Shown piece by piece: positions 50,735 to 59,635 of a stretch of 64,000 bases of DNA. The DNA lies in contig NZ_CP125652.1 of NCBI RefSeq assembly GCF_030053135.1, positions 4,148,501 through 4,212,500 on the forward strand. Direction: 5' to 3'. Origin of the DNA: Rhizobium sp. BT04. Lineage in GTDB: Bacteria; Pseudomonadota; Alphaproteobacteria; Rhizobiales; Rhizobiaceae. Each line of letters starts with the position of its first letter. Position 1 is the stretch's first letter. Position numbers and translations under genes: made by a program. The notes below the pieces were generated by a model. The model saw nothing but the letters and a program-made list of their open reading frames with translations. It did no database searches and was not told where the DNA came from.

Positions 50735-51376
50735 TTAATGTGCGACTTGGGCAGCGGCCGACATCAACTCCTGGGAATTCGGTGCCTTGAATGTCTGGAG
50801 CCCAGCCTCCAGAACTTCAGTGAAGCTCCAGCGTACGATGCCCTCCCGGTCAATTAGGAACTCACCGACAAGCTGCCCGTGGTCGGCAGTCATCATCTGC
50901 TGATCGGCTTCCGTAATCTGATATCCTTCCTTCTCGTTGATAAATTCGTCCATTGCCATTACGCCCATAGGCTCGGGCAACTCGCCCGGAAGATCGATCC
51001 GTATCGCCATGACCGTGTCGATCCCGACCTCGCGTAAGCCGAAGGCTTGGTGCGAAGCCCGTAACGGGTCGGAAGCAGCAAGAAGATCGGGTATCGGATG
51101 GTAGCGGAAATAGAGCCGCGCGCGTTCGACCGGGGTGTTTACCACCGCCAGCGATTGGACGCCTTTCTCACGCAGCATCGGGTTGAGATATGCCATGGCC
51201 GCGACATGGCGCCGGCAGAACGGACAATGCAGGCCTCGAAACAAACCGATCAACAATGGGCTGCGGCCACGAAAATCATCAAGTGCGATCTTCCCCTCGC
51301 GTGAGATCGCATCAAACACAACGTTCGGGACCCGGTCGCCCGGTTGTAGCGGATGGTCGACATAGCGCGTGGACAT
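50735..51376 (-). CDS. Peroxiredoxin-like (AhpC/TSA fold) protein
   Basis: A 213-residue protein. ATG 51376 lies six bases after GGAGG; a TTG at 51382 is possible. Thioredoxin-like fold: DRVPNVVFDAISREGKIALD, then GLFRGLHCPFCRRHV, where C51-x-x-C54 replaces the usual single peroxidatic Cys context. Later VGEFLIDREGIVRW is typical of the family. Likely thiol peroxidase or disulfide reductase in the cytoplasm. Confidence 0.75.
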   Translation of the reverse strand: MSTRYVDHPLQPGDRVPNVVFDAISREGKIALDDFRGRSPLLIGLFRGLHCPFCRRHVAAMAYLNPMLREKGVQSLAVVNTPVERARLYFRYHPIPDLLAASDPLRASHQAFGLREVGIDTVMAIRIDLPGELPEPMGVMAMDEFINEKEGYQITEADQQMMTADHGQLVGEFLIDREGIVRWSFTEVLEAGLQTFKAPNSQELMSAAAQVAH

Positions 51377-51731
51377 GGACAACCTCCTCGCTCGGGGATC
51401 AGTCGAGAAAAGGCGCCACGTTAGTGCTTCGAGGTCGAGATTGAGCGTTGCAAGGCCTGACCTCTCGTCCTTACCGCACCGCCAGGATCCGATCTAAGCA
51501 TGGCCCCACATTGGCCCGCGGGCAAGCGGTAAACAGCGAATCGTGAATGGGAAAAGTCCGTTTTATGCAAACTCTGATTTTTTAGGGCCGGAAGCGGACA
51601 CGAAGCCGCTATCGCAAAGTCTCAGGTTCTGATCGGTTCTTTGCCGCTCGACAGGGAATCCGCCAGCCTTGCCAGCGGATTCGGCTGCGGTGAGGGGCCA
51701 GTCTTGCTGGCCCCTTATCCCTTATCCCTTG
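51377..51731. other. Intergenic region between peroxiredoxin-like and cysN genes
   Basis: A 355-bp gap with no supported gene. It contains the hairpin at 51693-51715 near the end of cysN and a small AT-rich zone near 51570. Confidence 0.4.
51693..51715 (-). terminator. Hairpin downstream of cysN
   Basis: Perfect 9-bp stem AGGGGCCAG / CTGGCCCCT with loop TCTTG, 17 bases past the cysN stop. No T run follows on the minus strand, so termination strength is uncertain. Confidence 0.55.
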
Positions 51732-53228
51732 TCAGATATCGCTTGCAGCGCTCGACCAGAGGTCGGCCGCTTCGGCTGCCGTCATCCGCCGCACCTCGGC
51801 CTCGTGGCTGCGGCTGGCGAAGAGTTCGCTGGCCATGATCTGTTCGGCAAGGTCGGCCGGCAGCGAGAGGATGACGCGGCCTTCGCCATTATGCAGCCCG
51901 CCGAGTTCGGTGCGCTTGCCGGTCACCATGCCGCCGGCGACGGTGTTGTTGGTCTCCGGATCGATCAGGATGAAGGAGCCGGAATTGCGGTTCTGCTCAT
52001 AGGGGTCGAAGATCGCCGCTTCGTCGAAGACGAGCCGGACTTTGCCGATGGCGTTCATGTAGAGCCGCTGGGCGGCGTTCCATGTGCCGGTCTTCAGTTC
52101 GAGCTGGCTGAGCGGCTGCACCTGCACGCGCTGGCGGCGGCTGCCACTCTTCAGCCAGTAGCGTTTGCCGGGCTCGATGCCCTCGGGCTGGAGGGCGACG
52201 ATCTGCGCGTCGAAGGCAAGGCCGACCTGCGGCTGGGCGTCGATCGAGACGATCATGTCGCCGCGCGCCACATCCACCTGGCGGTCGAGCACCAGCGTGA
52301 TCGCGTCACCGGCGACGGCGGCGTTGCGCACCAGATCGAAGGTGACGATCTTGGAGACATTCGCGACCATGCCGGACGGCAGGATCATGACGCTGTCGCC
52401 CGGCTTGACCGAGCCGCCGGCAACCGTGCCCTGATAACCGCGGAAGCTTTCGCCGGGACGCGAGACACGCTGCACCGAAAGGCGGAAGCCGACCGTCTGC
52501 GACGAGCGCACAGTGGCAAGCTCCAGCGTCTCCACCAGCGTCGGGCCGCTGTACCAGGGCATGGCGGCCTGGCCGGAATAGACGACGTTTTCGCCCTTCA
52601 GCGCCGACATCGGAATGGCGGTGATCTGCTTGACGCCGAGCGACAGGGCAAATTCCCGGAAGTCATGGCTGATCTTGTCGAAGCCGGCGCGGTCGTAGCC
52701 CGTGAGGTCGATCTTGTTGACGGCGAGCACGAACTGCTTGATGCCGAGCAGCGAGGCGATCGTCGCGTGGCGGCGCGTCTGCTCGAGAATGCCGTAGCGC
52801 GCGTCGACCAGCAGGATGGCGAGATCGGCGGTCGAGGCGCCGGTCGCCATATTACGGGTATATTGCTCATGGCCGGGCGTATCGGCGACGATGAAGGAGC
52901 GCTTGTCGGTCGAGAAATAGCGATAGGCGACATCGATGGTGATGCCCTGTTCGCGCTCGGCCTGCAGGCCGTCGAGCAGCAGTGCGAAGTCAGGCAGGCC
53001 GAGATCGTTCTGCTTGCCGGTGGAATCACGCTGCAGGGTGGCGGCCTGGTCTTCCTTGACCGCCTTGGTGTCCCAGAGCAGGCGGCCGATCAAGGTGGAC
53101 TTGCCGTCATCGACGCTGCCGCAGGTAATCAGGCGCAGCGGGCGCGAGTCGCGCAGAGCTTTCTGCTGCTCGGCGGCGGGCAGGGTGACGACGGTGGCGG
53201 CCGAGACGGCGGTTTGGGCTGCGGTCAT
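51732..53228 (-). CDS. cysN: Sulfate adenylyltransferase large subunit, CysN
   Basis: A 498-residue GTPase subunit. I chose ATG 53228, one base after the cysD stop; a longer in-frame start lies inside cysD. GTP-binding motifs: P-loop GSVDDGKST at residues 37-45, DTPGHEQYTRNM, and NKIDL. EF-Tu-like beta-barrel domains follow. With CysD it makes APS from sulfate and ATP, driven by GTP hydrolysis. It ends where CysN normally ends, so it carries no fused APS kinase (unlike NodQ). Consistent with CysH acting directly on APS. Confidence 0.96.
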   Translation of the reverse strand: MTAAQTAVSAATVVTLPAAEQQKALRDSRPLRLITCGSVDDGKSTLIGRLLWDTKAVKEDQAATLQRDSTGKQNDLGLPDFALLLDGLQAEREQGITIDVAYRYFSTDKRSFIVADTPGHEQYTRNMATGASTADLAILLVDARYGILEQTRRHATIASLLGIKQFVLAVNKIDLTGYDRAGFDKISHDFREFALSLGVKQITAIPMSALKGENVVYSGQAAMPWYSGPTLVETLELATVRSSQTVGFRLSVQRVSRPGESFRGYQGTVAGGSVKPGDSVMILPSGMVANVSKIVTFDLVRNAAVAGDAITLVLDRQVDVARGDMIVSIDAQPQVGLAFDAQIVALQPEGIEPGKRYWLKSGSRRQRVQVQPLSQLELKTGTWNAAQRLYMNAIGKVRLVFDEAAIFDPYEQNRNSGSFILIDPETNNTVAGGMVTGKRTELGGLHNGEGRVILSLPADLAEQIMASELFASRSHEAEVRRMTAAEAADLWSSAASDI

Positions 53229-53229
53229 C

Positions 53230-54183
53230 TCAGAAATATCCTTCACGCTTCTTTTTTTCCATGGAGCCGGACTGGTCGCGATCGATGGCGCGGCCCTGGC
53301 GTTCGGACACCGTTGCAATTTCGAGTTCGGCAATCACCTCTTCGAGGGTGGTGGCCTCAGAGCGGATGGCGCCGGTCAGCGGGAAGTCGCCGAGCGTGCG
53401 GAAGCGGATCATGCCTTCCTGGCGGACTTCGCCGGGCAGCAGTTCCAGGCGCGGATCCTCGGCCAGGATCATCATGCCGTCGCGCTCCACGAAGGGCCGC
53501 TTCTTGGCGTAATAGAGCGGCACCAGCGGAATGTCTTCGGCCTGGATGTAACGCCAGATATCGACCTCCGTCCAATTCGACAGCGGGAAGGCGCGCACGC
53601 TCTCGCCCTTGCGGATCATGCCGTTATAGATATTCCAGAGTTCCGGCCGCTGGTTGCGCGGATCCCAGCGATGGTCGGGGGTGCGGAAGGAATAGATCCG
53701 CTCCTTGGCGCGGCTGGCTTCCTCGTCGCGCCGCGCGCCGCCGAAAGCGGCATCAAACTGGCCGGCATCAAGCGCCTGGCGCAGGCCTTCGGTCTTCATG
53801 ATGTCGGTAAAGGCGGCCGAACCATGGGTGAAGGGCGTGATGTTTTCGGCCGCACCGCGCGGGTTGATGTGCTCGATCAGATCGAGATCATACTTCTTCG
53901 CGGTCTCGTCGCGGAAGGCGATCATCTCGCGGAATTTCCAACCGGTGTTCACATGCAGCAGCGGGAAGGGCACACGGCCAGGATAAAAGGCCTTGCGCGC
54001 CAGGTGCAGCAGCACCGAGGAATCCTTGCCGATCGAATAGAGCATCACGGGACGCTCGAACTCGGCCGCGACCTCGCGGAAGATATGGATGGATTCGTTT
54101 TCCAGCGCCTTCAGATGCGGGTCGAGCGGCGCCTTGGTGCTCTGCGGATTGCTGAGTTCCGTATCCGGACGGCTATCGGGCAT
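53230..54183 (-). CDS. cysD: Sulfate adenylyltransferase small subunit, CysD
   Basis: A 317-residue PP-loop (PAPS-reductase-fold) protein. The nucleotide site is [16 protein letters not shown]; further family marks are [32 protein letters not shown] and [20 protein letters not shown]. It ends [12 protein letters not shown], as in most CysD proteins. Forms the heterodimer with CysN encoded one base downstream. Separated from cysH by 135 bp that contains two perfect palindromes. Confidence 0.96.
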   Translation of the reverse strand: MPDSRPDTELSNPQSTKAPLDPHLKALENESIHIFREVAAEFERPVMLYSIGKDSSVLLHLARKAFYPGRVPFPLLHVNTGWKFREMIAFRDETAKKYDLDLIEHINPRGAAENITPFTHGSAAFTDIMKTEGLRQALDAGQFDAAFGGARRDEEASRAKERIYSFRTPDHRWDPRNQRPELWNIYNGMIRKGESVRAFPLSNWTEVDIWRYIQAEDIPLVPLYYAKKRPFVERDGMMILAEDPRLELLPGEVRQEGMIRFRTLGDFPLTGAIRSEATTLEEVIAELEIATVSERQGRAIDRDQSGSMEKKKREGYF

Positions 54184-54241
54184 GTCTTACTCCAGACTGT
54201 CGATCCTTACGGCTGCCCGCAAGGCAATTTCTTAAGTGTTG

Positions 54242-54290
54242 GCTTCCCCGGGGAAGCTCGCTTCCCCCAAGAGCCCGCGGCGATCGCCGC
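54242..54290. promoter_or_regulatory. Two perfect palindromes between cysH and cysD
   Basis: GCTTCCCCGGGGAAGC (54242-54257, 16 bp) and GCGGCGATCGCCGC (54277-54290, 14 bp). Either could form a hairpin in the cysHDN transcript, for example to set relative expression, or bind a protein. Confidence 0.45.
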
Positions 54291-54318
54291 GCCCTGATCC
54301 GGTAAGCCGTGAAGTTGA

Positions 54319-55077
54319 TTATTGTGCGGCGACCACCGCGGCCTCTTCGGCGACATGCAGGCCGCATTCGCGCGTCTCGTCCTGCTCCCACCACCAGCGG
54401 CCGGCGCGCTCCGGCTCGCCGGGCTTGATCGCCCGCGTGCAGGGCTCGCAGCCGATCGAGGGATAGCCGCGGGCATGCAGCGGATTGATCGGCACGCCGT
54501 TTGCGGCAACGAAGGCCTTGATCGCCTCCAGGTCCCAATCGGCGAGCGGATTGACCTTCAACAGATGCCGTTCGGCGTCATATTCGGCAAAGGGCGTTTC
54601 GGCGCGGTTGGCCGATTGGCCGCGGCGCAGGCCGGTGATCCAGATTGCAGCACCATCGAGTGCGCGGGCAAGCGGCTTCAGCTTGCGCACGCCGCAACAG
54701 GCATGCCGGGCTTCGACGCTCTCGTAGAAACCATTGAGACCATATTGCGCCGCATAGGCGTCGATATCAGCCTTCTCCGGCTCGAAGCGGCGGATCTCGA
54801 TATCGTACTGGTTTTCGGTCTCTTCGATCAGCGCCAGCGTTTCGCCAAACAGCCGGCCGGTCTGCAGTGTCGCGACATCGATCGGCAGGCGGTGCGTGCC
54901 GATCTCGGCGGTGATCACCTGGTCCTCGATGCCGAGTGACGTCGTGAACACCACACGGCCGCCAAGGCCTGAAACCAGCGACAGACGTCCGGCAAGGTCG
55001 AGACTCGCCAGCCTGTCATTCAGCGCCTTGGCTTCTGCAATCGGCCCGTCTGCCGCAATCAGATTGATAGCAGTCAT
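54319..55077 (-). CDS. cysH: APS reductase (assimilatory), CysH
   Basis: A 252-residue thioredoxin-dependent enzyme. Fe-S ligands C127-C128 (HACCGVRK) and C210/C213 (GCEPCTR) are present, which marks the APS-using form rather than a PAPS reductase. The catalytic Cys is C238 in ECGLH. PP-loop start VVFTTSLGIEDQVI. Reduces APS to sulfite. First gene of the leftward cysHDN operon; no cysC is present here, as expected for the APS route. Confidence 0.96.
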   Translation of the reverse strand: MTAINLIAADGPIAEAKALNDRLASLDLAGRLSLVSGLGGRVVFTTSLGIEDQVITAEIGTHRLPIDVATLQTGRLFGETLALIEETENQYDIEIRRFEPEKADIDAYAAQYGLNGFYESVEARHACCGVRKLKPLARALDGAAIWITGLRRGQSANRAETPFAEYDAERHLLKVNPLADWDLEAIKAFVAANGVPINPLHARGYPSIGCEPCTRAIKPGEPERAGRWWWEQDETRECGLHVAEEAAVVAAQ

Positions 55078-55249
55078 GAGAATCCTGTCCTTTGTTGACG
55101 GGAGTATCGCAGTTCACACAGGGATCGGACAGAAAAAGGGATTTCGAAAGCTGCGGCCGGAGGAGCAAATATCTCTCCGAAGCCGCCGCGATACAGAAAA
55201 GCAGCCGCCTGCGGATGAAAATCCACACGAGCAGCTTGAATGTCTATAG

Positions 55250-55278
55250 AAATAGTAGAGTTACACGCGGCCTGTCAA
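55250..55278 (-). promoter_or_regulatory. Candidate promoter for cysHDN
   Basis: On the minus strand TTGACA (55278-55273), a 17-base spacer, then CTATTT (55255-55250). It lies about 170 bases before cysH, leaving a long leader. A TATAGAAATA-type sequence overlaps the -10, a possible regulator site. Confidence 0.5.
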
Positions 55279-55454
55279 TCGGAAATCTGAAGTGATGCCG
55301 AAAATGGTGCAGAAGGCGCGCTTTTGGCATAGATTAACAGAGCTTGGCCGAGAGCAAAAAACAAGGCCAAAACGCTTGTCTCTCAAGGCTTTCTCCGGCG
55401 CGTTCAAATTCCGTTCATGCGGGTTGTGCCATAGAGACGAAAGTACTTCCGTAG

Positions 55455-55474
55455 CAGTGCGGAAATCTGCACTG
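55455..55474. promoter_or_regulatory. Inverted repeat upstream of the Rrf2-family gene
   Basis: CAGTGC (55455-55460) and GCACTG (55469-55474) flank GGAAATCT. It lies 23 bp before the regulator start, well placed for autoregulation. Confidence 0.5.
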
Positions 55475-55497
55475 CCTGTGTGTGTCGATGGTCAAAA

Positions 55498-55944
55498 ATG
55501 ATTACGCAAAAGGCGAAATATGCGCTGCGGGCGCTCACGGTCTTGGCTGATGCCGATGCCGATGAACCGGTGATGATTTCCGATATCGCGGCGCAGCAAA
55601 AGATCCCGAAAAAGTTCCTCGAACAGATCCTGCTCGACCTCAAACATCACGGCGTCGTCGCCAGCCGCCGCGGCAAGCAGGGCGGTTATCTCCTGCTCAA
55701 ACCTGCCCACGCCATCACCTTCGGCGAGATCCTGCGCATCGTTGACGGCCCGATCGCGCCGTTGCCATGTCTGTCGATCACCGCCTACCGCCGATGCGAC
55801 GATTGCGACGGTGAGCAGAACTGCCAGATCCGCCACGTCTTCGCCAAGGTGGCCGACGCCACCCGCAAGGTGCTGTTCTCGACCACCATCGCCGATGCCG
55901 TCGCCCCAAAACACAGCGCCGAAGTCACCCGACTGCTGGCCTGA
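55498..55944 (+). CDS. Rrf2-family regulator, probable sulfur/cysteine regulator
   Basis: A 148-residue protein; I chose ATG 55498 (MITQKAKYALRALTVLA). Winged HTH: ISDIAAQQKIPKKFLEQILL, RRGKQGGYLLLKP. A cysteine set (RRCDDCDGEQNCQIRHVF) is placed as in Fe-S-binding Rrf2 proteins. Divergent from cysHDN with a shared 420-bp region, so it probably controls sulfate assimilation in response to Fe-S or cysteine status. Unlike enterobacteria, no CysB is present here. Confidence 0.85.
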   Translation: MITQKAKYALRALTVLADADADEPVMISDIAAQQKIPKKFLEQILLDLKHHGVVASRRGKQGGYLLLKPAHAITFGEILRIVDGPIAPLPCLSITAYRRCDDCDGEQNCQIRHVFAKVADATRKVLFSTTIADAVAPKHSAEVTRLLA

Positions 55945-56051
55945 GCATTGGGTTGAGCTGACGCCCACATCTTTCTTCAAGATTTGGTGAAATCCCTTTT
56001 CTTCGCCCGGTGATGCTCCACCTGCCTGCCCAGACGGGTAGGGAGGACATC

Positions 56052-56438
56052 ATGTTTAGAATCTCAGCACAGAGAATCGTTGCTGCGGCCATGCTCTCGG
56101 CAGTTTTCGCCACAGGCGCCGCCGCCCATCACGGCTGGTCGTGGGCCGAGGCGGATCAGATCGAGCTTGCCGGCACCATAGAGAAGATCTCGACGGGCGG
56201 GCCGCATCCGACCCTGAATGTCGCCACCGCCGATGATGGCGTCTGGCTGGTCGAACTCGGCAATCCGCGCCAGACGGAACGCTCGGGCTTCGTCGAAGGC
56301 GTCGCCAAGCCCGGCGATAAGGTGGTGGCGCTCGGAAATCGTTCGCAGGATCCGAAGGAGAAGCGGATGAAGGCGGTGCGCCTCACCATCGGCGAGAAGC
56401 GCTACGATATTTATCCCGACCGCATCCGGACGAACTGA
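56052..56438 (+). CDS. Periplasmic protein, DUF6152-like
   Basis: A 128-residue secreted protein; ATG 56052 with GGGAGGA upstream. Signal peptide ends near residue 25 (VFATGAAAHHGW). The mature part starts HHGWSWAEADQIELAGTIEK and forms a small beta-barrel-like domain (VWLVELGNPRQTERSGF). It matches DUF6152, with the conserved HHGW after cleavage. Followed by a membrane protein, likely its partner. Confidence 0.72.
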   Translation: MFRISAQRIVAAAMLSAVFATGAAAHHGWSWAEADQIELAGTIEKISTGGPHPTLNVATADDGVWLVELGNPRQTERSGFVEGVAKPGDKVVALGNRSQDPKEKRMKAVRLTIGEKRYDIYPDRIRTN

Positions 56439-56456
56439 CCCCGGGCGAACCGAGCC

Positions 56457-56930
56457 GTGATCGACATTCTCGAATGGCTGTCAGCCACCGCGCCCGCGGG
56501 CGCGCTGCGGCGCTCCGCAACAGCCTATATGTTCGTCAATGCGGGCCATATCCTGGCGATCGGCATTCTTGTCGGCGCCATCCTGCCGCTCGATCTGAGG
56601 CTCGCCGGTCTGTTCCGCAAGGTGCCGGTTGAGATCCTCGCCCCGTTTCTCTCCCGCGCCGCCGGCGTCGGCCTTGCCGCGGCTGTTCTGACCGGTTTCT
56701 GCCTGTTCACAGTCCGGGCGGTCGAATATGCCGCCAATCCCGCCTTCCTCGCCAAGCTTGGTCTGATCGCCCTCGGCCTCCTCAACCTGTTGATCGTGCA
56801 TTTCGGGCGAGGCTGGAAAACGGCAGTGTCGACAGGCATCGTCCGGCCCGGCCTGCGCTTCTCTGCGGCGCTGTCGGCTACGGTCTGGATCGCTGCCGTG
56901 CTCGCCGGTCGGTGGATTGGTTTCCTCTGA
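56457..56930 (+). CDS. Four-helix membrane protein, DUF6644/DUF2214-like
   Basis: A 157-residue protein from GTG 56457, 18 bp after the previous gene. Four hydrophobic helices; the first contains FVNAGHILAIGILVGAILPLDL, with His and Asp in the membrane, as in small copper- or heme-associated families. The pair with the secreted HHGW protein is recurrent in alphaproteobacteria. Function not known. Confidence 0.65.
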   Translation: MIDILEWLSATAPAGALRRSATAYMFVNAGHILAIGILVGAILPLDLRLAGLFRKVPVEILAPFLSRAAGVGLAAAVLTGFCLFTVRAVEYAANPAFLAKLGLIALGLLNLLIVHFGRGWKTAVSTGIVRPGLRFSAALSATVWIAAVLAGRWIGFL

Positions 56931-56965
56931 GGCACAGATCCGCCCGTCGGCCTTCGATCTCCTTC

Positions 56966-57002
56966 ATAGCAACTTGCTATAGTCAGATGGTTGCGCTAGA
57001 TT
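56966..57002 (+). promoter_or_regulatory. higBA promoter: higBA promoter with overlapping palindrome
   Basis: A perfect 15-bp palindrome ATAGCAA-C-TTGCTAT (56966-56980) overlaps a -35-like TTGCTA (56974-56979); 17 bases on is TAGATT (56997-57002). A half site TATAGCAA occurs again near 57007. This is the expected layout for autorepression by the antitoxin. Confidence 0.65.
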
Positions 57003-57038
57003 GTATATAGCAAAATGCGATGTCGCGATTCCGGATTT

Positions 57039-57326
57039 ATGCACGTCATCACACAGAAAAAGATCTGGGAGGCGAAAGACCGATGGCCTCAAGCAGCCAA
57101 TGCCCTGGATACTTGGTATCGACTGATGAAATCGTCGGAGCCGACAGACTTCGCGGATATGAAGGCACTGTTTCCAGCAACAGACAAAGTCGGGCAACAC
57201 CACGTGTTCGACATTGGCGGCAACAAGCTGCGCTTGATCGCGGTGGTGCATTACAAATTCAGGAAGGTCTATATTCAGCGGATGATGGATCATGCCGAGT
57301 ACGACAAAGGAGCGTGGAAGGGGTAG
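57039..57326 (+). CDS. higB: HigB-type toxin, mRNA interferase
   Basis: A 95-residue RelE-superfamily toxin starting at ATG 57039 (MHVITQKKIWEAK); an ATG at 57015 would add eight residues but leave almost no leader. Family marks: FADMKALFPATDKVG, VFDIGGNKLRLIAVVHYKF and VYIQRMMDHAEYDK, with His/Tyr/Lys of the active site at the end. It cleaves ribosome-bound mRNA. Toxin precedes antitoxin, the usual hig order. Confidence 0.9.
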   Translation: MHVITQKKIWEAKDRWPQAANALDTWYRLMKSSEPTDFADMKALFPATDKVGQHHVFDIGGNKLRLIAVVHYKFRKVYIQRMMDHAEYDKGAWKG

Positions 57327-57330
57327 GCCG

Positions 57331-57738
57331 ATGAGCGCACTTGTAAAACTGGTCAGCGAGCACTGGACGCATGTGGCTCCTCTTCTTGCCACGCCGGCCA
57401 ATGAAGCTGAGTATGATCATCTCGTGGAGCAACTCGACGAGATTCTTGCCGAAGTTGGCGACGACGAGGATCATCCCTTGGCGTTGCTTGCGTCTCGTAT
57501 GGCGGACCTCGTTGAGGCCTATGACGAGCAGAACCGTCCAATGCCTCCGGTGACCGGCGCCGATGCGCTCCGTTATGTCATGGAGGAGCGCAACCTTGGC
57601 CAGTCCGAGCTGCCGGAAGTGGGCGCTCAGTCCGTCGTGTCTGAGATTTTGAGCGGGAAGCGGCAAATCAATGTTCGACAAGCCCGCGCGCTGAGCGAGC
57701 GATTTCTGATTCCGGCATCCGCATTTCTATCGCTCTGA
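57331..57738 (+). CDS. higA: HigA-type antitoxin
   Basis: A 135-residue protein, ATG 57331, four bases after the toxin stop, with GGAAGGGG upstream. The C-terminal HTH (LGQSELPEVGAQSVVSEILS, GKRQINVRQARALSERF) binds the promoter palindrome; the acidic N-terminal half would wrap the toxin. Slightly longer than the shortest HigA proteins, in line with the COG5499-type group. Confidence 0.9.
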   Translation: MSALVKLVSEHWTHVAPLLATPANEAEYDHLVEQLDEILAEVGDDEDHPLALLASRMADLVEAYDEQNRPMPPVTGADALRYVMEERNLGQSELPEVGAQSVVSEILSGKRQINVRQARALSERFLIPASAFLSL

Positions 57739-57806
57739 CGATAGACATCCCTGACGACCAGCGACTATCGGTCGGTGGCAGTTGGCGCCCAATAGCGCTC
57801 TGCGCT

Positions 57807-59456
57807 TCAGCGGTCGCTGACGGCCGCGCGCGGGTTGACCCACGGTTCCTGGTTCGAGCGCGCCAGCGGCTGTTTGCCGAGGATATGGTCGGCGGCCTTC
57901 TCGCCGGTCATGATCGAGGGTCCGTTCAAATTGCCATAGGTGACATGCGGGAAGATCGAGCTGTCGGCGACGCGCAAGGCCTCTACGCCGATCACCCGCG
58001 TTTGCGGATCGACCACCGCCATCGGATCGTCCTTGGCGCCCATCCGGCAGGTGCCGCAGGGGTGGTAGGCGCTTTCCAGATGTTCGCGCAGGAAGGCATC
58101 GATCTCCTCGTCGCTCTGGACGCCTTCGCCGGGCTGGATCTCCGGGCCGCGATAGTCGTTGAAGGCGCTCTGGCCGAAGATCTCGCGGGTGAGGCGCACG
58201 CAGTGGCGGAACTTCTCCCAATCCTCGGCATGGCTCATATAGTTGAAGCGCAGCACCGGATCGGCCTTGGGATCGGCGGAGCGTAAGCTGACGCTGCCGC
58301 GCGATTTCGACAGGTTGTAGCCGACATGCACCTGGAAGCCGTGGCTTTTTGCCGCCGCCTTGCCGTCATAGCTGATTGCCACCGGCAGGAAATGATACTG
58401 GATATCGGGCTGCTTCAGTCCGGGTGCGGAGCGCAGGAAGGCGCAGGCCTCGAACTGGTTGGAGGCGCCGAGCCCGCCGCGCGAGAGCAGCCATTGCGCG
58501 CCCGCCACCCCCTGCCAGAACCACGGCAGCCAGGAATAGAGCGACACTGGCTTGGTGCTCACCTGCTGGAAGTAGAATTCCATATGGTCCTGTAGATTGG
58601 CGCCGACGCCCGGCCGGTCGGCCTTCACCGCAATGCCCATCTCCTGCAGATGCTGGCCGGGACCGATGCCCGACAGCATCAAGAGCTTCGGCGAATTGAA
58701 GGAGGAGGCCGAGACGATCACCTCGCGGTTCGCCTTCACCACCTCTGTTCTGCCCTTGCGTTCGATCTCGACGCCCGTCGCCCGCCCGTCCTCGATCACG
58801 ATCTTCTGCGCCAGGCCGTAGACGATCTTGACATTGTCCCGCTTCAGCGCCGGTTTCAGATAGGCATTGGCGGCAGACCAGCGGCGGCCGGAAAAGATGG
58901 TCTGCTCCATCAGCCCGAAACCTTCCTGCTTGCTGCCGTTATAATCCTCCGTCGTCTCGAAGCCCGCCTGTTTGCCGGCCTCGATGAAGGCGCGGAAGAG
59001 CGGGTTGGTGAAGCCGCCGCGCTGCACGTGCAACGGCCCGTCGGTGCCGCGCCAGCCCTCTTCGCCGCCATGCGAATGTTCCATCCGCTTGAAATAGGGA
59101 AGCACGTCGGCATAGGCCCAGCCGCTGGCGCCGAGCTCTTCCCAGCGGTTGAAGTCCTCGGCATGACCGCGCACATAAACCATGCCATTGATCGAGGAGG
59201 AGCCGCCGATCACCTTGCCGCGCGGCGCGGTGATGCGCCGGTTGTTGAGGTTCGCCTCCGGCTCGGACAGATAACCCCAATTGTAGCGCTTCATGCTCAT
59301 CGGCCATGCAAGCGCCGCCGGCATCTGGATGAACGGCCCAAAATCGCTGCCGCCCGCCTCGATGACGAGGACGCTGTTCTTGCCGTCTTCCGACAGGCGG
59401 TAGGCGAGGGCGGAGCCGGCCGAGCCCGAGCCGATGATGACGAAATCTGCTTGCAT
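57807..59456 (-). CDS. betA: Choline dehydrogenase
   Basis: A 549-residue GMC-family flavoenzyme. FAD site [19 protein letters not shown] at the start; GMC signature [20 protein letters not shown]; second signature [18 protein letters not shown]; catalytic HPCGTCRMG and [19 protein letters not shown] near the end. Oxidises choline to betaine aldehyde at the membrane. Last gene of the operon, separated from betB by a RIME element. Confidence 0.95.
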   Translation of the reverse strand: MQADFVIIGSGSAGSALAYRLSEDGKNSVLVIEAGGSDFGPFIQMPAALAWPMSMKRYNWGYLSEPEANLNNRRITAPRGKVIGGSSSINGMVYVRGHAEDFNRWEELGASGWAYADVLPYFKRMEHSHGGEEGWRGTDGPLHVQRGGFTNPLFRAFIEAGKQAGFETTEDYNGSKQEGFGLMEQTIFSGRRWSAANAYLKPALKRDNVKIVYGLAQKIVIEDGRATGVEIERKGRTEVVKANREVIVSASSFNSPKLLMLSGIGPGQHLQEMGIAVKADRPGVGANLQDHMEFYFQQVSTKPVSLYSWLPWFWQGVAGAQWLLSRGGLGASNQFEACAFLRSAPGLKQPDIQYHFLPVAISYDGKAAAKSHGFQVHVGYNLSKSRGSVSLRSADPKADPVLRFNYMSHAEDWEKFRHCVRLTREIFGQSAFNDYRGPEIQPGEGVQSDEEIDAFLREHLESAYHPCGTCRMGAKDDPMAVVDPQTRVIGVEALRVADSSIFPHVTYGNLNGPSIMTGEKAADHILGKQPLARSNQEPWVNPRAAVSDR

Positions 59457-59475
59457 AGTCTTGTCTTTCCTAGAG

Positions 59476-59613
59476 CCTGCCCCTCATCCGGCTGCCGCCA
59501 CCTTCTCCCCGCTTGCGGGGAGAAGGGACATGCCGCACCGGCTTCCCCAACCTCGACGCTGCGTTTGGCACGCCCCCTCTCCCCGCGAGCGGGGAGAGGG
59601 TTAGGGTGAGGGG
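59476..59613. repeat. RIME-type intergenic mosaic element, copy 2
   Basis: Same ends and inner hairpins as the element at 1751-1893 (CCTGCCCCTCATCCG ... GTGAGGGG; CTCCCCGC-GCGGGGAG stems). It lies inside the bet operon between betB and betA and would form two hairpins in the mRNA. Confidence 0.8.
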
Positions 59614-59635
59614 CAAAGGGCAGATGTGTTTCAAT

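Larger units (their letters stand above)
55078..55497. other. Regulatory gap between divergent cysH and Rrf2-family genes
   Basis: A 420-bp region without a supported gene. It holds the candidate cysHDN promoter and, near the Rrf2 start, the inverted repeat listed next. Confidence 0.55.

Noticed and set aside
51669..53801. Long plus-strand open frame of 710 codons
   Set aside because: It is antisense to cysN and cysD, which have complete motifs and normal lengths. High GC keeps the opposite strand open.
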